Positions 16,224 through 24,686 of a stretch of 45,063 nt of DNA are shown here, one piece after another. The position numbers were made by a program, and so were the translations under genes. Source of the DNA: Gallionella sp. (lineage in GTDB: Bacteria; Pseudomonadota; Gammaproteobacteria; Burkholderiales; Gallionellaceae); NCBI GenBank assembly GCA_025350405.1, contig JANXXX010000134.1:1-45063 (forward strand), read 5' to 3'. The notes below the pieces were generated by a model. It saw only the letters and a program-made list of their open reading frames with translations, did not search any database and had not been told where the DNA came from. Every line of letters starts with the position of its first letter. Within the stretch, counting starts at the first letter, position 1.

Positions 16224-16832
16224 ATGAAATTGCTAGGAACCAATACCAGCCCCTATGTACGCAAAGCGCGCCTGGTCTTGCTGGAAAAGAACATCGCCCA
16301 TACCTATCTGATCGACCCGCCGCGCGAACCGGGCAGCCAGGTGGCGCGCGCCAATCCTCTGGGGCGCATCCCCGCGCTGATACTCGATGACGAAACCTGC
16401 GTGTTCGACTCGCCGGTGATCGCCGAATATGCTGACACGCTGAACGACACACCCATCCTGATCCCGCGCACCGATGCGCTGGCACGGATGCGCGTCAAGC
16501 GCTGGGAAGCGCTGGCGGACGGCATCATGGATTCGGCGGTCGTGGTGCGCATCGAAAGCATGCGCCCGGCAGACAAGCAGGATGCCGACACCATCACCCG
16601 GCACAACGATGCGATCACTCGCGCGCTTGCCTATATGTCCGCGCAGTTAGGCCAACGCACCTGGTGCGAGGGCGCAACCATCACGCTGGCCGATCTGGCC
16701 ATGGTGAGTGCACTGATCTATATGGATTTGCGCCAGACCGAACGCGATTGGCGTAGCGCCCATCCCAATCTGGCAACTTGGTTCACACGCATCTGCGAAC
16801 GTGCCAGCGTGCGCACTACGCTCGCCGGTTAA
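16224..16832 (+). CDS. Glutathione S-transferase family protein
   Basis: A 202-residue two-domain GST. The thioredoxin-like N-domain has the active-site segment NTSPYVRKARLVLLEK (Ser9), cis-proline GRIPALIL and the glutathione-binding DSPVIAEYAD; the helical C-domain has TLADLAMVSALIYMDLR. It conjugates or reduces substrates with glutathione; the substrate cannot be inferred. A GGAG ribosome site lies nine bases before ATG. It converges on the sugar-kinase gene with a 36-base gap holding no clear terminator. Confidence 0.9.
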   Translation: MKLLGTNTSPYVRKARLVLLEKNIAHTYLIDPPREPGSQVARANPLGRIPALILDDETCVFDSPVIAEYADTLNDTPILIPRTDALARMRVKRWEALADGIMDSAVVVRIESMRPADKQDADTITRHNDAITRALAYMSAQLGQRTWCEGATITLADLAMVSALIYMDLRQTERDWRSAHPNLATWFTRICERASVRTTLAG

Positions 16833-16868
16833 GCGCATACCAGAACAATATCCTGCTTGATCGTATCG

Positions 16869-18281
16869 TCAGGAAGCCAGCAAATCATCGAGCCACACTT
16901 TCCAGCGCAGATATTTTTTCTGCAACGCTGGGGCGTTTTTTGCAATAGATATTCTCTTGCCATTCCGATGACTTGCCGGTGACATTCCAGCGGCGAGTAG
17001 TGCCGCTCCACAAAGGCTGGTCTCGCTCTGCTGCAAACGGTAGACCTCGAAAGGTACACATAGCGCGATACCTTGTTGCAAACATTGCAATTCGGATAAA
17101 CCTCCCGAAAGATAGACTCGCTCGATGGCACCCTCGCGGTGAAACTCCTCCAGTATCCGCGCCACCCTGAAAATGATCGCTTCCAGCAACAAGGTGGCAA
17201 TACGGCGTTGCGACAAGTGCTCAACCGGTTGAGAAAACCGGATACCGATGTCGCCACGAAAATACGGAGCACCCAAGCCGCTGGGTTCCGCAACACAAAA
17301 GATTTCGTCCTGAGCAAAATCATCGATTCGACAATCGCCCACCGGATACGGCGCAAGTGCAGCAGCGATGGAATTGAGCGTGCCTTCAATGGCAAAATGC
17401 GAGCGATGCGCGCGGTCTTGATACACCAGCGTGCGCAGATAACCATCTGTCGCTGATCTCTCATCGGCCAAAGATATCTCATCAGAAAGATAACGCACGA
17501 CAAAACCGCCGGTACCGAGATTGACCAATGCTTCGCCGCAACCATCTCTGATGCTGGCGATCAACGCAGCGGATTGGTCACCTACACTGGCCTGTAGAAT
17601 CAGCCCGTTGTTAAGCCGCAGATTCAATCCTGAAGAAGATTTGATCTCGGGCAGTATGCCCAACGGGATACCGAACAGCTTGCAGAGTTGCGGCGACCAT
17701 TGCTGTTGCCGGATGTCCATCAGCAGCGTACGCGCCGCCATGGAGGCATCGGTGACAAAATGTTTACCTGCCGTCCAGCGCCAGATCAGGAACGTATCCA
17801 GCGTACCCACCCGCAATTCGCCACACTCCAAACCTGCCAGCCACGCCGGATTTTCCTGCAACACGACGCGCAGTTTGGCCGCGAAATAATATGGCGTCAG
17901 CGGCAAGCCGGTCAGACTGCGGATAGATTTCTCGTGCTCCCGCAATGCTACACAACTCGCTGCACCGCGATTGTCCTGCCAAGAGATTAACGGAGTAAGC
18001 GGTAGATTGGTGGCTTGCTCCCAAATCAGAAAAGACGAGCGCTGGCTGCACAGACCCAGCGATGTGCACACACCTGCCTGCGCGATGCATTCGTCGAGCA
18101 CTTGCTCGGCAGTCGCCGCGTAGGCCAGCGCATCGCTTTCATAATGTCCACCCGCGACGGTTATCTTGGATGCGGGGTGCGAGACGATATTGCCGAGTTC
18201 ACCACCACGATCCAGCAAGCCGGCCTTGATTGAAGTTGTACCCAAGTCAAGCGCGATCGTGGAAATTCTGGAAGCTGTCAT
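16869..18281 (-). CDS. FGGY-family carbohydrate kinase
   Basis: A 470-residue ASKHA-fold kinase. It has the N-terminal phosphate-1 motif IALDLGTTSIKAGLLD, the FGGY central motif SWQDNRG, the C-domain start ASVGDQSAALIAS, NLGTGGFVVRYL, and the adenosine motif VYLSGGLSELQCLQQG. The substrate is a sugar or polyol and glycerol is possible, but the protein is shorter than GlpK and no transport or oxidation genes sit nearby. There is no Shine-Dalgarno before the ATG; instead the end of an inverted repeat abuts the start codon. It lies downstream of purT on the same strand. Confidence 0.85.
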   Translation of the reverse strand: MTASRISTIALDLGTTSIKAGLLDRGGELGNIVSHPASKITVAGGHYESDALAYAATAEQVLDECIAQAGVCTSLGLCSQRSSFLIWEQATNLPLTPLISWQDNRGAASCVALREHEKSIRSLTGLPLTPYYFAAKLRVVLQENPAWLAGLECGELRVGTLDTFLIWRWTAGKHFVTDASMAARTLLMDIRQQQWSPQLCKLFGIPLGILPEIKSSSGLNLRLNNGLILQASVGDQSAALIASIRDGCGEALVNLGTGGFVVRYLSDEISLADERSATDGYLRTLVYQDRAHRSHFAIEGTLNSIAAALAPYPVGDCRIDDFAQDEIFCVAEPSGLGAPYFRGDIGIRFSQPVEHLSQRRIATLLLEAIIFRVARILEEFHREGAIERVYLSGGLSELQCLQQGIALCVPFEVYRLQQSETSLCGAALLAAGMSPASHRNGKRISIAKNAPALQKKYLRWKVWLDDLLAS

Positions 18282-18282
18282 G

Positions 18283-18421
18283 TTTCGATACGCACTGCAT
18301 GCCTTGTGCTGAGTCTTTCGACAAATTCAAGACTAGCTTGTCGACCCATCAACTCAAACGAGAATATGGGAAGGAGGATAGCCACAATATTAAAGAGGCC
18401 GCTCACCCTGATGTATCGAAA
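18283..18421. repeat. Inverted-repeat-bounded spacer between purT and the kinase gene
   Basis: A perfect 9-bp terminal inverted repeat, TTTCGATAC at 18283-18291 and GTATCGAAA at 18413-18421, encloses almost the whole 150-base gap. Inside are further TCGAC-containing fragments (CTGAGTCTTTCGAC, CTTGTCGACC) like degenerate dispersed intergenic repeats. It may be a decayed small non-coding element; it carries no gene. Confidence 0.45.
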
Positions 18422-18431
18422 GGTGCGCGCC

Positions 18432-19640
18432 CTATTTCCCAACAACGGGTTTAACCTTGCTGGCCGCCAGTTTGGCGCGACCACGCGCTTCATCGGTATC
18501 TTTGCCGGTAGCCAAGGCCACACCCATGCGGCGCTTCTTGAAGGATTCGGGTTTGCCGAATAGCCTGATGTCCGACTGCGGCACGCGCAGGGCCTCTGCC
18601 ACACCTGCAAAAGCAATGCCCTTTGCCTCATGCTGACCATAGATCACGGCACTCGCACCGGGCGCGCGCAAGCTGACGTCCACCGGCAAACCGAGGATGG
18701 CACGGGCGTGCAGTTCGAATTCGTTCTGCACTTGCGAGCACATCGTCACCATGCCGGTGTCGTGCGGGCGCGGGCTGACTTCGCTGAACCAGACTTCGTC
18801 GCCTTTGACGAACAGCTCGACGCCGAAGATGCCCAGGCCGCCTAAATCATCGGTCACTTTTCTGGCGATCTCGCGCGTGCGCTGCAACGCCAGTGGCGAC
18901 ATGGCTTGCGGCTGCCAGCTTTCGACATAATCGCCGTGCACCTGGACATGCCCGATAGGATCGCAAAAATGTGTTTCGGTTTTGCCATCCGCGCCGATCG
19001 CGCGCACGGTGAGTTGGGTGATTTCATAATCGAAACGGATCAGCCCTTCGACGATCACCCTGCCCTGATTCACGCGGCTGCCGCTGGCGGCGTAATCCCA
19101 TGCGGCCTGAACTTCGGCTGCGCTGTCCACTTTTGATTGTCCTTTGCCGGAGGAAGACATCACCGGCTTGATGATGCACGGATAGCCGATGTCTTCTATC
19201 GCGGTGCGCAACTCTTCCAGACTGTTGGCGAATTTGTACGGCGAGGTCGGCAAGCCCAGCGTCTCGGCGGCCAGGCAGCGGATGCCTTCACGGTTCATCG
19301 TCAGGCGCGCGGCCCGCGCGGTGGGAATCACGCGCGCCAGACCCTCGCGCTCGATCTGCTCCAGCATGTCGGTGGCGATGGCCTCGATCTCCGGCACGAT
19401 CAAATGCGGCTTTTCCTGTTCGATCAGCGCGCGCAGTTGTGCACCATCCGCCATGTTGATCACGTGGGCGCGATGCGCGACCTGGTGACCGGGCGCATCG
19501 GCATAGCGATCCACGGCTATGGTTTCCACGCCGAGGCGTTGCAGCGCAATGATGACTTCCTTGCCGAGCTCGCCACTGCCAAGCAACATGACGCGGGTAG
19601 CGGAAGGAGTGAACGGTGTACCGATGGTGAGCTGTTTCAT
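18432..19640 (-). CDS. purT: Formate-dependent GAR transformylase PurT
   Basis: A 402-residue ATP-grasp enzyme that makes formylglycinamide ribonucleotide from GAR, formate and ATP in purine synthesis. It has the family head [20 protein letters not shown] and [18 protein letters not shown], the ATP-grasp stretch [12 protein letters not shown], and the catalytic [14 protein letters not shown]. Start chosen at ATG giving [20 protein letters not shown], which lines up with known PurT N-termini; the 18-residue upstream extension does not. It needs no folate, unlike PurN. Confidence 0.96.
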   Translation of the reverse strand: MKQLTIGTPFTPSATRVMLLGSGELGKEVIIALQRLGVETIAVDRYADAPGHQVAHRAHVINMADGAQLRALIEQEKPHLIVPEIEAIATDMLEQIEREGLARVIPTARAARLTMNREGIRCLAAETLGLPTSPYKFANSLEELRTAIEDIGYPCIIKPVMSSSGKGQSKVDSAAEVQAAWDYAASGSRVNQGRVIVEGLIRFDYEITQLTVRAIGADGKTETHFCDPIGHVQVHGDYVESWQPQAMSPLALQRTREIARKVTDDLGGLGIFGVELFVKGDEVWFSEVSPRPHDTGMVTMCSQVQNEFELHARAILGLPVDVSLRAPGASAVIYGQHEAKGIAFAGVAEALRVPQSDIRLFGKPESFKKRRMGVALATGKDTDEARGRAKLAASKVKPVVGK

Positions 19641-19685
19641 TTGAGTGGTCACGCTGTGTAGTCGCTGGGATTGGAATTGCGCGAA

Positions 19686-19691
19686 ATTATA
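19686..19691 (-). promoter_or_regulatory. Candidate -10 box of purT
   Basis: A perfect TATAAT on the minus strand, about 45 bases upstream of the purT start. The -35 region (AGGAAA at 17 bases) is poor. Confidence 0.4.
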
Positions 19692-19748
19692 CACGCGCTG
19701 GTAGGGCTTTTCCTGCGCAAGCTTTTCTTATCCAATAAGAGGAGTAAC

Positions 19749-19772
19749 ATGAGATGTTCATTCAACCACTAG
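19749..19772 (+). other. Seven-codon leader frame before the aldolase gene
   Basis: ATG with GAGGAG just upstream encodes MRCSFNH and stops at TAG; that stop overlaps the aldolase ribosome site (TAGGAGCGAG), and the aldolase ATG follows 10 bases later. The order ribosome site - mini-frame - stop within the next ribosome site suggests translational coupling. Chance is possible because the frame is so short. Confidence 0.4.
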
Positions 19773-19782
19773 GAGCGAGATC

Positions 19783-20832
19783 ATGACGAATATCGTGCAA
19801 TTACTGGGTGATGAAGCAGAACATTTGTTGAAGTATCGTTGTACCGGCATTCCCAAAGAATCGCTGCATCTGCCGGGCGCGGATTATGTGGATCGCGTCG
19901 TGGCGATCAAAGACCGCAAGATTGGTGTGCTGCGCAGCCTGCAAGCGCTGTATGGGCATGGGCGTCTGGCGAACAGCGGTTACCTGTCGCTGCTGCCGGT
20001 GGACCAGGGTGTGGAACATTCCGGCGGCGCATCGTTCGCGCCCAACCCGGTTTATTTCGACCCTGACAACATCGTCAGGCTCGCCATCGAAGGCGGCTGC
20101 AATGGTGTGGCCTCGACGCTTGGCGTGTTGTCCTCGGTGGCGCGCCGCTACGCGCACAAGATCCCGTTCATCGTGAAGATCAATCACAACGAACTGCTGA
20201 CCTATCCCAACGAATTCGACCAGACGCTGTTCGCCAGCGTGGATCAGGCGTTCGACATGGGCGCGGTGGCGGTGGGTGCAACGGTGTTCTACGGCTCCGA
20301 ACATTCGCGCCGCCAGATACTGGAAGTATCCGAAGCCTTCGAACACGCGCATGAGTTGGGCATGGCGACGATTTTGTGGGCCTATCTGCGCAACCCGGCG
20401 TTCAAGACACCCGACAAGGATTACCACGTGTCTGCCGATCTCACCGGCCAGGCCAACCACCTCGCCGTGACCATCAACGCCGACATCGTGAAACAGAAGA
20501 TGGCCGAGAACAACGGCGGCTACAACGCAATCAAGTTCGGCAAGACCCACTCCAAAGTCTATAGCGAGCTGACCTCAGATCATCCGATCGACCTGGTGCG
20601 CTACCAGGTGGCGAACTGCTACATGGGACGCGTCGGCATGATCAATTCCGGCGGCGAATCGGGCAAGGATGATTTGCACCAAGCGGTGCGTACCGCTGTG
20701 ATCAACAAGCGCGCGGGCGGCATGGGGCTGATCTCCGGGCGCAAGGCCTTCCAGAAGCCGATGCAGGATGGCGTCGCATTGTTGAATGCGATTCAAGATG
20801 TGTATCTGGATAAAGCGGTGACGGTGGCGTAA
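19783..20832 (+). CDS. fbaB: Class I fructose-bisphosphate aldolase (FbaB type)
   Basis: A 349-residue archaeal-type class I aldolase: Schiff-base, metal-independent splitting or joining of fructose 1,6-bisphosphate. It has [20 protein letters not shown], the [11 protein letters not shown] strand, [25 protein letters not shown] and [12 protein letters not shown], all characteristic of this family. Length is normal. A strong AGGAGCGAG ribosome site precedes ATG. It could serve both glycolysis/gluconeogenesis and Calvin-cycle carbon flow and lies divergent from purT. Confidence 0.94.
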   Translation: MTNIVQLLGDEAEHLLKYRCTGIPKESLHLPGADYVDRVVAIKDRKIGVLRSLQALYGHGRLANSGYLSLLPVDQGVEHSGGASFAPNPVYFDPDNIVRLAIEGGCNGVASTLGVLSSVARRYAHKIPFIVKINHNELLTYPNEFDQTLFASVDQAFDMGAVAVGATVFYGSEHSRRQILEVSEAFEHAHELGMATILWAYLRNPAFKTPDKDYHVSADLTGQANHLAVTINADIVKQKMAENNGGYNAIKFGKTHSKVYSELTSDHPIDLVRYQVANCYMGRVGMINSGGESGKDDLHQAVRTAVINKRAGGMGLISGRKAFQKPMQDGVALLNAIQDVYLDKAVTVA

Positions 20833-20876
20833 CGCCCGCAAGGCAACCGCGTTCACACGAAGAGGACACGCTAAAC

Positions 20877-22511
20877 TTAGGGAGTCGGCTTGTTCAGTCG
20901 GCGATATTGCTGCGCCGCCTCTTCGGCTGTTACAAAATCACCCAGGGCTTGATACGCCGTTGCCAAGGCAGCCCAAGGATCGGCATGATCCGGATATTTG
21001 CGCAGTTCGCGCTGCGCTTCTTCTATCATCTGTTCCCACACTTGGCGCTTGTCTATCTCCTCCCCTGCAAGCAGATCGGCACGCAAAAAAAGTAGTCCGG
21101 ACGGCTCGCGCGCAACCAGACGCCACTCGTTGCTGGTGGACAGCTGTTCCACCAGCGGAATGATGCGACCGGAAAATTGCATCACTGCCGGGGTGAATAT
21201 CGCATCAATGCGATATTCGCTCACGATATTTTCCCAGCCCGGGTCGGCGCGAAAAATCGCATCGTGCAACTGGACGGCGCGGTTGGTCGCGGTATCGTGC
21301 CCGTCAACAAATACCAGGAACCCCGAACCCAAGGCCCAAGCCAGATAGCCGCCATAATCGAAAAAATTGAGTACATGGCTACCCGGCAGGTGCTGTTTCA
21401 GATAGGCGGCAGATTTTTCCGGGAATAACCCCGGCTTGGTGCCGCTTCCCAACTTGCCCTGCCAAAACGGTAGTGCGAGCATCACTGCCAACACGGCAGA
21501 CGCGACCAGATGTTGCCAGCGCGGTGAAATTTTGTCCGGTAACATTTGCATCCCGTATCGCACCATCGGACCCAGCAACACGAGCGCAAACAACCCGATG
21601 TTGCGCACATAAATAAATGTAAACGTACCGAACAGGATAACCAGCAAGCTACTGCTGATGCGGCGTTCGCGCTGAAAGATCAGCGACAGTATGCCGAGCG
21701 CCGCCATGGCCACAAAATCGAAGGCATATTCCGTATCCATCACCGGCAGGTATTCGGTGATATCGGCCATCAGGCCCTTGGCCGAAAACAGTGCGATGAA
21801 GGGTAGCGCGACCTCGTGCCAGCCATAGGGATTAAGGCAGGCCAGTGCCAATGTGGTCGCCGCAGTGATAGCCAAGATAGAAACGACATGGCCGCTTGCG
21901 CGTCCGTCCGGCGCTGAGAAGAAAAACTCAATCGCATACGCGCCCAGTACCGGCAACAGAAAGACGACGGAAGGGTGCAACTGGATCAGCAGCCAGCCTG
22001 CGATGGGAATGAGGATGAGCCAGCGCCAGTCTGCCCGTTCTGCATATTTTTCCAAGGCCAACAGGGTGGCCGCCATGGCAAGCAGCAATGCAGTTTCAGC
22101 CCGGTAATTCATGCGTGCCGTCATCCACCAGGCAACCACGGCCAGCACAAGCAACGCGATGGGGTGCAGCCACTCGCGTTTACCGATTGCGGCGCAATAA
22201 GCCAAAAACAAAGTGGCTGCGCCAATAGCGGCATTAAGCATGGTCATGCCGGTGTAGCCGCCCAAGGTATAGGCCCAGTGATAAATCAGGCCGAATCCCC
22301 ATTCAATGTAGGAAGCGGGTTCCCCCAGCAGCGGCAGGAGGTAGAACATGGAGTCCGGGATATGGCCTGTAGCCGCGACTTCCCGGCCCGACACCATGTA
22401 AAACCAGATGTCGTAGTCCTCGATGGGCCGCCAGAAGAAAAATAACAGCACGGCAAAAATCGCCAGCGGTACCAGCCGATGGCTCGGGGAAGATCGGTCA
22501 GCGGAAGACAT
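20877..22511 (-). CDS. Polytopic membrane protein, GT-C-like, with TPR-like tail
   Basis: A 544-residue protein with about ten to twelve hydrophobic segments between residues ~13 and 360, then a soluble C-terminal part (~365-544). The first loop EDYDIWFYMVSGREVAATG with IPDSMFYLLP has the Asp-rich feature and layout of GT-C-fold glycosyltransferases and their relatives. The last ~60 residues (WAALATAYQALGDFVTAEEA) look like a TPR unit. Glycosyl transfer from a lipid-linked sugar is possible but not shown. The start is set to ATG; one codon upstream is a TTG. It converges on fbaB and is read after the HD-domain gene. Confidence 0.75.
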   Translation of the reverse strand: MSSADRSSPSHRLVPLAIFAVLLFFFWRPIEDYDIWFYMVSGREVAATGHIPDSMFYLLPLLGEPASYIEWGFGLIYHWAYTLGGYTGMTMLNAAIGAATLFLAYCAAIGKREWLHPIALLVLAVVAWWMTARMNYRAETALLLAMAATLLALEKYAERADWRWLILIPIAGWLLIQLHPSVVFLLPVLGAYAIEFFFSAPDGRASGHVVSILAITAATTLALACLNPYGWHEVALPFIALFSAKGLMADITEYLPVMDTEYAFDFVAMAALGILSLIFQRERRISSSLLVILFGTFTFIYVRNIGLFALVLLGPMVRYGMQMLPDKISPRWQHLVASAVLAVMLALPFWQGKLGSGTKPGLFPEKSAAYLKQHLPGSHVLNFFDYGGYLAWALGSGFLVFVDGHDTATNRAVQLHDAIFRADPGWENIVSEYRIDAIFTPAVMQFSGRIIPLVEQLSTSNEWRLVAREPSGLLFLRADLLAGEEIDKRQVWEQMIEEAQRELRKYPDHADPWAALATAYQALGDFVTAEEAAQQYRRLNKPTP

Positions 22512-22578
22512 CAAGTTTCAGCGCACAGTTCGCGCAGGTAACAGTAACGTGTTGGTCAGCAGACAACATGGCAAGGGT

Positions 22579-23505
22579 TCAGTCAGGCGCAGAAATAGTT
22601 TTGGCCTTTTCCACTATTCCGCCGCGCTTGAGCATGGAAAGATATTCCTGCTCGTTGAGCGCGATCACTTTCGACAGGTAGGCAATGTTTTTTTCGATCG
22701 AGTCCAGATAGTAATCTTTCTCGATCCCCAGCATGTCTTTGAAGTGAAGTGCCAGATTGACGTACAGCCCGCCGAACGGGCCATCGAGTTTCTCCCGGGT
22801 AACTTCATAAAATTTCTTGGTTTGGCACAGCAGATCGTAGATGTTCTGGTAATTCCCAAAATGGGCTTCCTTGAACTCAAAATACAGGAACAGCAGTTTT
22901 TCCAGATAAGTGCGATCAGCCATTTGCCCGGTCAGGTCGGCGGTGACAACGATTTGCCCGAGCAGGCGGTTGCGTTCGTTGGGGAAATTAATCCGGGAAA
23001 ATTGCAGCGCCGGGTCGGTACTACTGAGCATGGGTTCCAGAGCTGCGGCAAATCTCAATGGAAGCAGCTTAGCGGCGATGTATCTCTTCATGAATGTTAT
23101 GCCGCGATTGACATGAGTCTGCGTGTACTGGGCTCCGGTGCCGCCTTCCTCGCCGTCCAATTGTGAATAGCCGATATCATGCATCAAAGCGGCGATCATG
23201 ATCAGCGTCATTTCTTCGTCAGTCAGACGGGTGCCGGAAATATGTATGCCGTGCATCAATCTCACGGCGCACAGGAGCACATCCAGCGTGTGGGGCTTGT
23301 CATGGTAAAGCGTCTTGATGGCACTGTAGCCGGGATATTCGCCACGGAACACGCACATGACATCATCAAAAACGGCATTGATCAGGGATGTATCGTAAGC
23401 GGGGTTGATGCGACAGAGTATGCCTTTCGCCTTGGTCCAAACCGTGCATGGGTCACAGTTAGTGAACAGGCTATTGATTTCTGCGGAAGCTGGAATGTTT
23501 ATCAT
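22579..23505 (-). CDS. HD-domain phosphohydrolase (PDEase-like)
   Basis: A 308-residue soluble protein with metal-dependent phosphohydrolase motifs: YHDKPHTLDVLL (His68, His72) and ALMHDIGYSQ (His109-Asp110). The first motif resembles the H-N-x-x-H signature of class I cyclic-nucleotide phosphodiesterases, and the spacing to HD fits. A later segment VTADLTGQMADRTYLEKL may supply a further metal-binding Asp. The likely reaction is hydrolysis of a nucleotide or cyclic nucleotide; the substrate is unknown. Start at ATG giving MINIPAS; a TTG two codons earlier is possible. Followed 67 bases on by the membrane-protein gene on the same strand. Confidence 0.8.
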   Translation of the reverse strand: MINIPASAEINSLFTNCDPCTVWTKAKGILCRINPAYDTSLINAVFDDVMCVFRGEYPGYSAIKTLYHDKPHTLDVLLCAVRLMHGIHISGTRLTDEEMTLIMIAALMHDIGYSQLDGEEGGTGAQYTQTHVNRGITFMKRYIAAKLLPLRFAAALEPMLSSTDPALQFSRINFPNERNRLLGQIVVTADLTGQMADRTYLEKLLFLYFEFKEAHFGNYQNIYDLLCQTKKFYEVTREKLDGPFGGLYVNLALHFKDMLGIEKDYYLDSIEKNIAYLSKVIALNEQEYLSMLKRGGIVEKAKTISAPD

Positions 23506-23624
23506 GTTCAAGTAATAAGCGTGTAACGTATTCCATCCAATTCACCACATTCGATCGGCACGGTATATTACAGGATGCTGCCGGGATTCGGAAAAGTTGC
23601 TGATTTCTATACTCCCGACAGGAA

Positions 23625-24545
23625 CTACGGCGCGCTATGCTCCGACTCTGTTTGTGCCTCCACATGTAATTTCCCCGATAACAAACTGGCCGAGACAATG
23701 AGCAACGCGCCTAACCAATCACGTAGTTGCATCGCTTCGTTGGCGAGGAAATACGACGAAATTGCAGCTATCACCAACTCGAACAGAAACAGCAACATGG
23801 CGCGGTTGGACAACAAATGGGTGACGCCATATTGCACCGCGAAACTGGTGGCGCACAGCGCGATACCCAACAACCCCAGTAGCAGCCAGAATTGCGCATC
23901 CATCGCCGACAACTGAACCGATATTCCGCCTCGCCACAATAAAAAAGGGAGGGTCAGCAATGCAGTGCCGAGCAAGATACTGCAAGACTTCGCCTCCACG
24001 GTCAAATGCGCAGCACGCCGCGACACCACATTGGAAAGCGCGAAGCTCATGCCCGCAGACAGTCCGATCCATTCGGAAATATTCTGTGGCAGCGGCAAAC
24101 CGTGTTGCGGCACCCACAACATCACGACTGCACCGCTGAGAGACAGCGTCATGACCAAATAACCATAGAGATTGAGCCGCTCACCCAATAGCCAATAGGA
24201 AAATACGATCGTCCACAGCGGCGCGAGATAAAACAACAGCAGCACGCGCATCACTTCGCCGTGCAACATTGCCAGCACATAACCCAGATTAGCCCAGCCC
24301 GCGCTCAACACCAGGCCGACAGCCCACCAGTCGGCCCTGACTTGGCTATGCAGGCGCAATTCGCGCCACGCGCGCGGCAGCAAGAACGCGCAGCAAAGCA
24401 TCGCCAGCGCATAGGTGATCAACGTCGCCAGCGGGCCGCTCACGCCGGTTTCCTGCAACACCCGATAGGGATACCAGATCAGCCCCCACACCAGCGCGCC
24501 GCTCAGGATTCCGGCAACCGGCAATACATTTTGTTTTGATGACAC
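23625..24545 (-). CDS. EamA-family (DMT) transporter
   Basis: A 306-residue integral membrane protein with ten hydrophobic segments in two EamA halves (first GILSGALVWGLIWYPYRVL; second ISEWIGLSAGMSFALSNVV). DMT transporters export or exchange small metabolites such as amino acids; the substrate is unknown. The open frame extends 41 residues upstream, but that part runs back to the dapC start and is not family-like, so the GTG with AGGGACTGG upstream is chosen. Divergent from dapC. Confidence 0.82.
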   Translation of the reverse strand: MSSKQNVLPVAGILSGALVWGLIWYPYRVLQETGVSGPLATLITYALAMLCCAFLLPRAWRELRLHSQVRADWWAVGLVLSAGWANLGYVLAMLHGEVMRVLLLFYLAPLWTIVFSYWLLGERLNLYGYLVMTLSLSGAVVMLWVPQHGLPLPQNISEWIGLSAGMSFALSNVVSRRAAHLTVEAKSCSILLGTALLTLPFLLWRGGISVQLSAMDAQFWLLLGLLGIALCATSFAVQYGVTHLLSNRAMLLFLFELVIAAISSYFLANEAMQLRDWLGALLIVSASLLSGKLHVEAQTESEHSAP

Positions 24546-24575
24546 TGGCCAGTCCCTAATAATGCGATGCACCCG

Positions 24576-24581
24576 TATAAT
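24576..24581 (+). promoter_or_regulatory. Consensus -10 box upstream of dapC
   Basis: TATAAT in the context CCGTATAATGCGCGC, nearly identical to the box before rhlE. The -35 is poor. A leader of about 80 bases would precede dapC. Confidence 0.5.
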
Positions 24582-24646
24582 GCGCGCTGATTTTTGCGCA
24601 GCAACTGAAATAGCAAATAACCAAAGCAGCAAAAGCATGGGATAGC

Positions 24647-24686
24647 AAATGAACCCGGATTTACCCAAATGAACCCAGATTTACAG
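24647..24686 (+). repeat. 20-bp tandem duplication covering the dapC start
   Basis: Two adjacent 20-bp copies (AAATGAACCCGGATTTACCC and AAATGAACCCAGATTTACAG) match at 17 of 20 bases. Each contains an ATG in the same setting. The first ATG reads MNPDLPK and stops at TGA, which overlaps the second ATG as ATGA. The copy length is not a multiple of three, so only the second start can make DapC. Confidence 0.9.

Noticed and set aside
24546-24668. N-terminal 41-residue extension of the EamA transporter, which would add an extra membrane segment
   Set aside because: It would start head-to-head against the dapC start codon, over the dapC promoter; the GTG at 24545 gives the normal family length.
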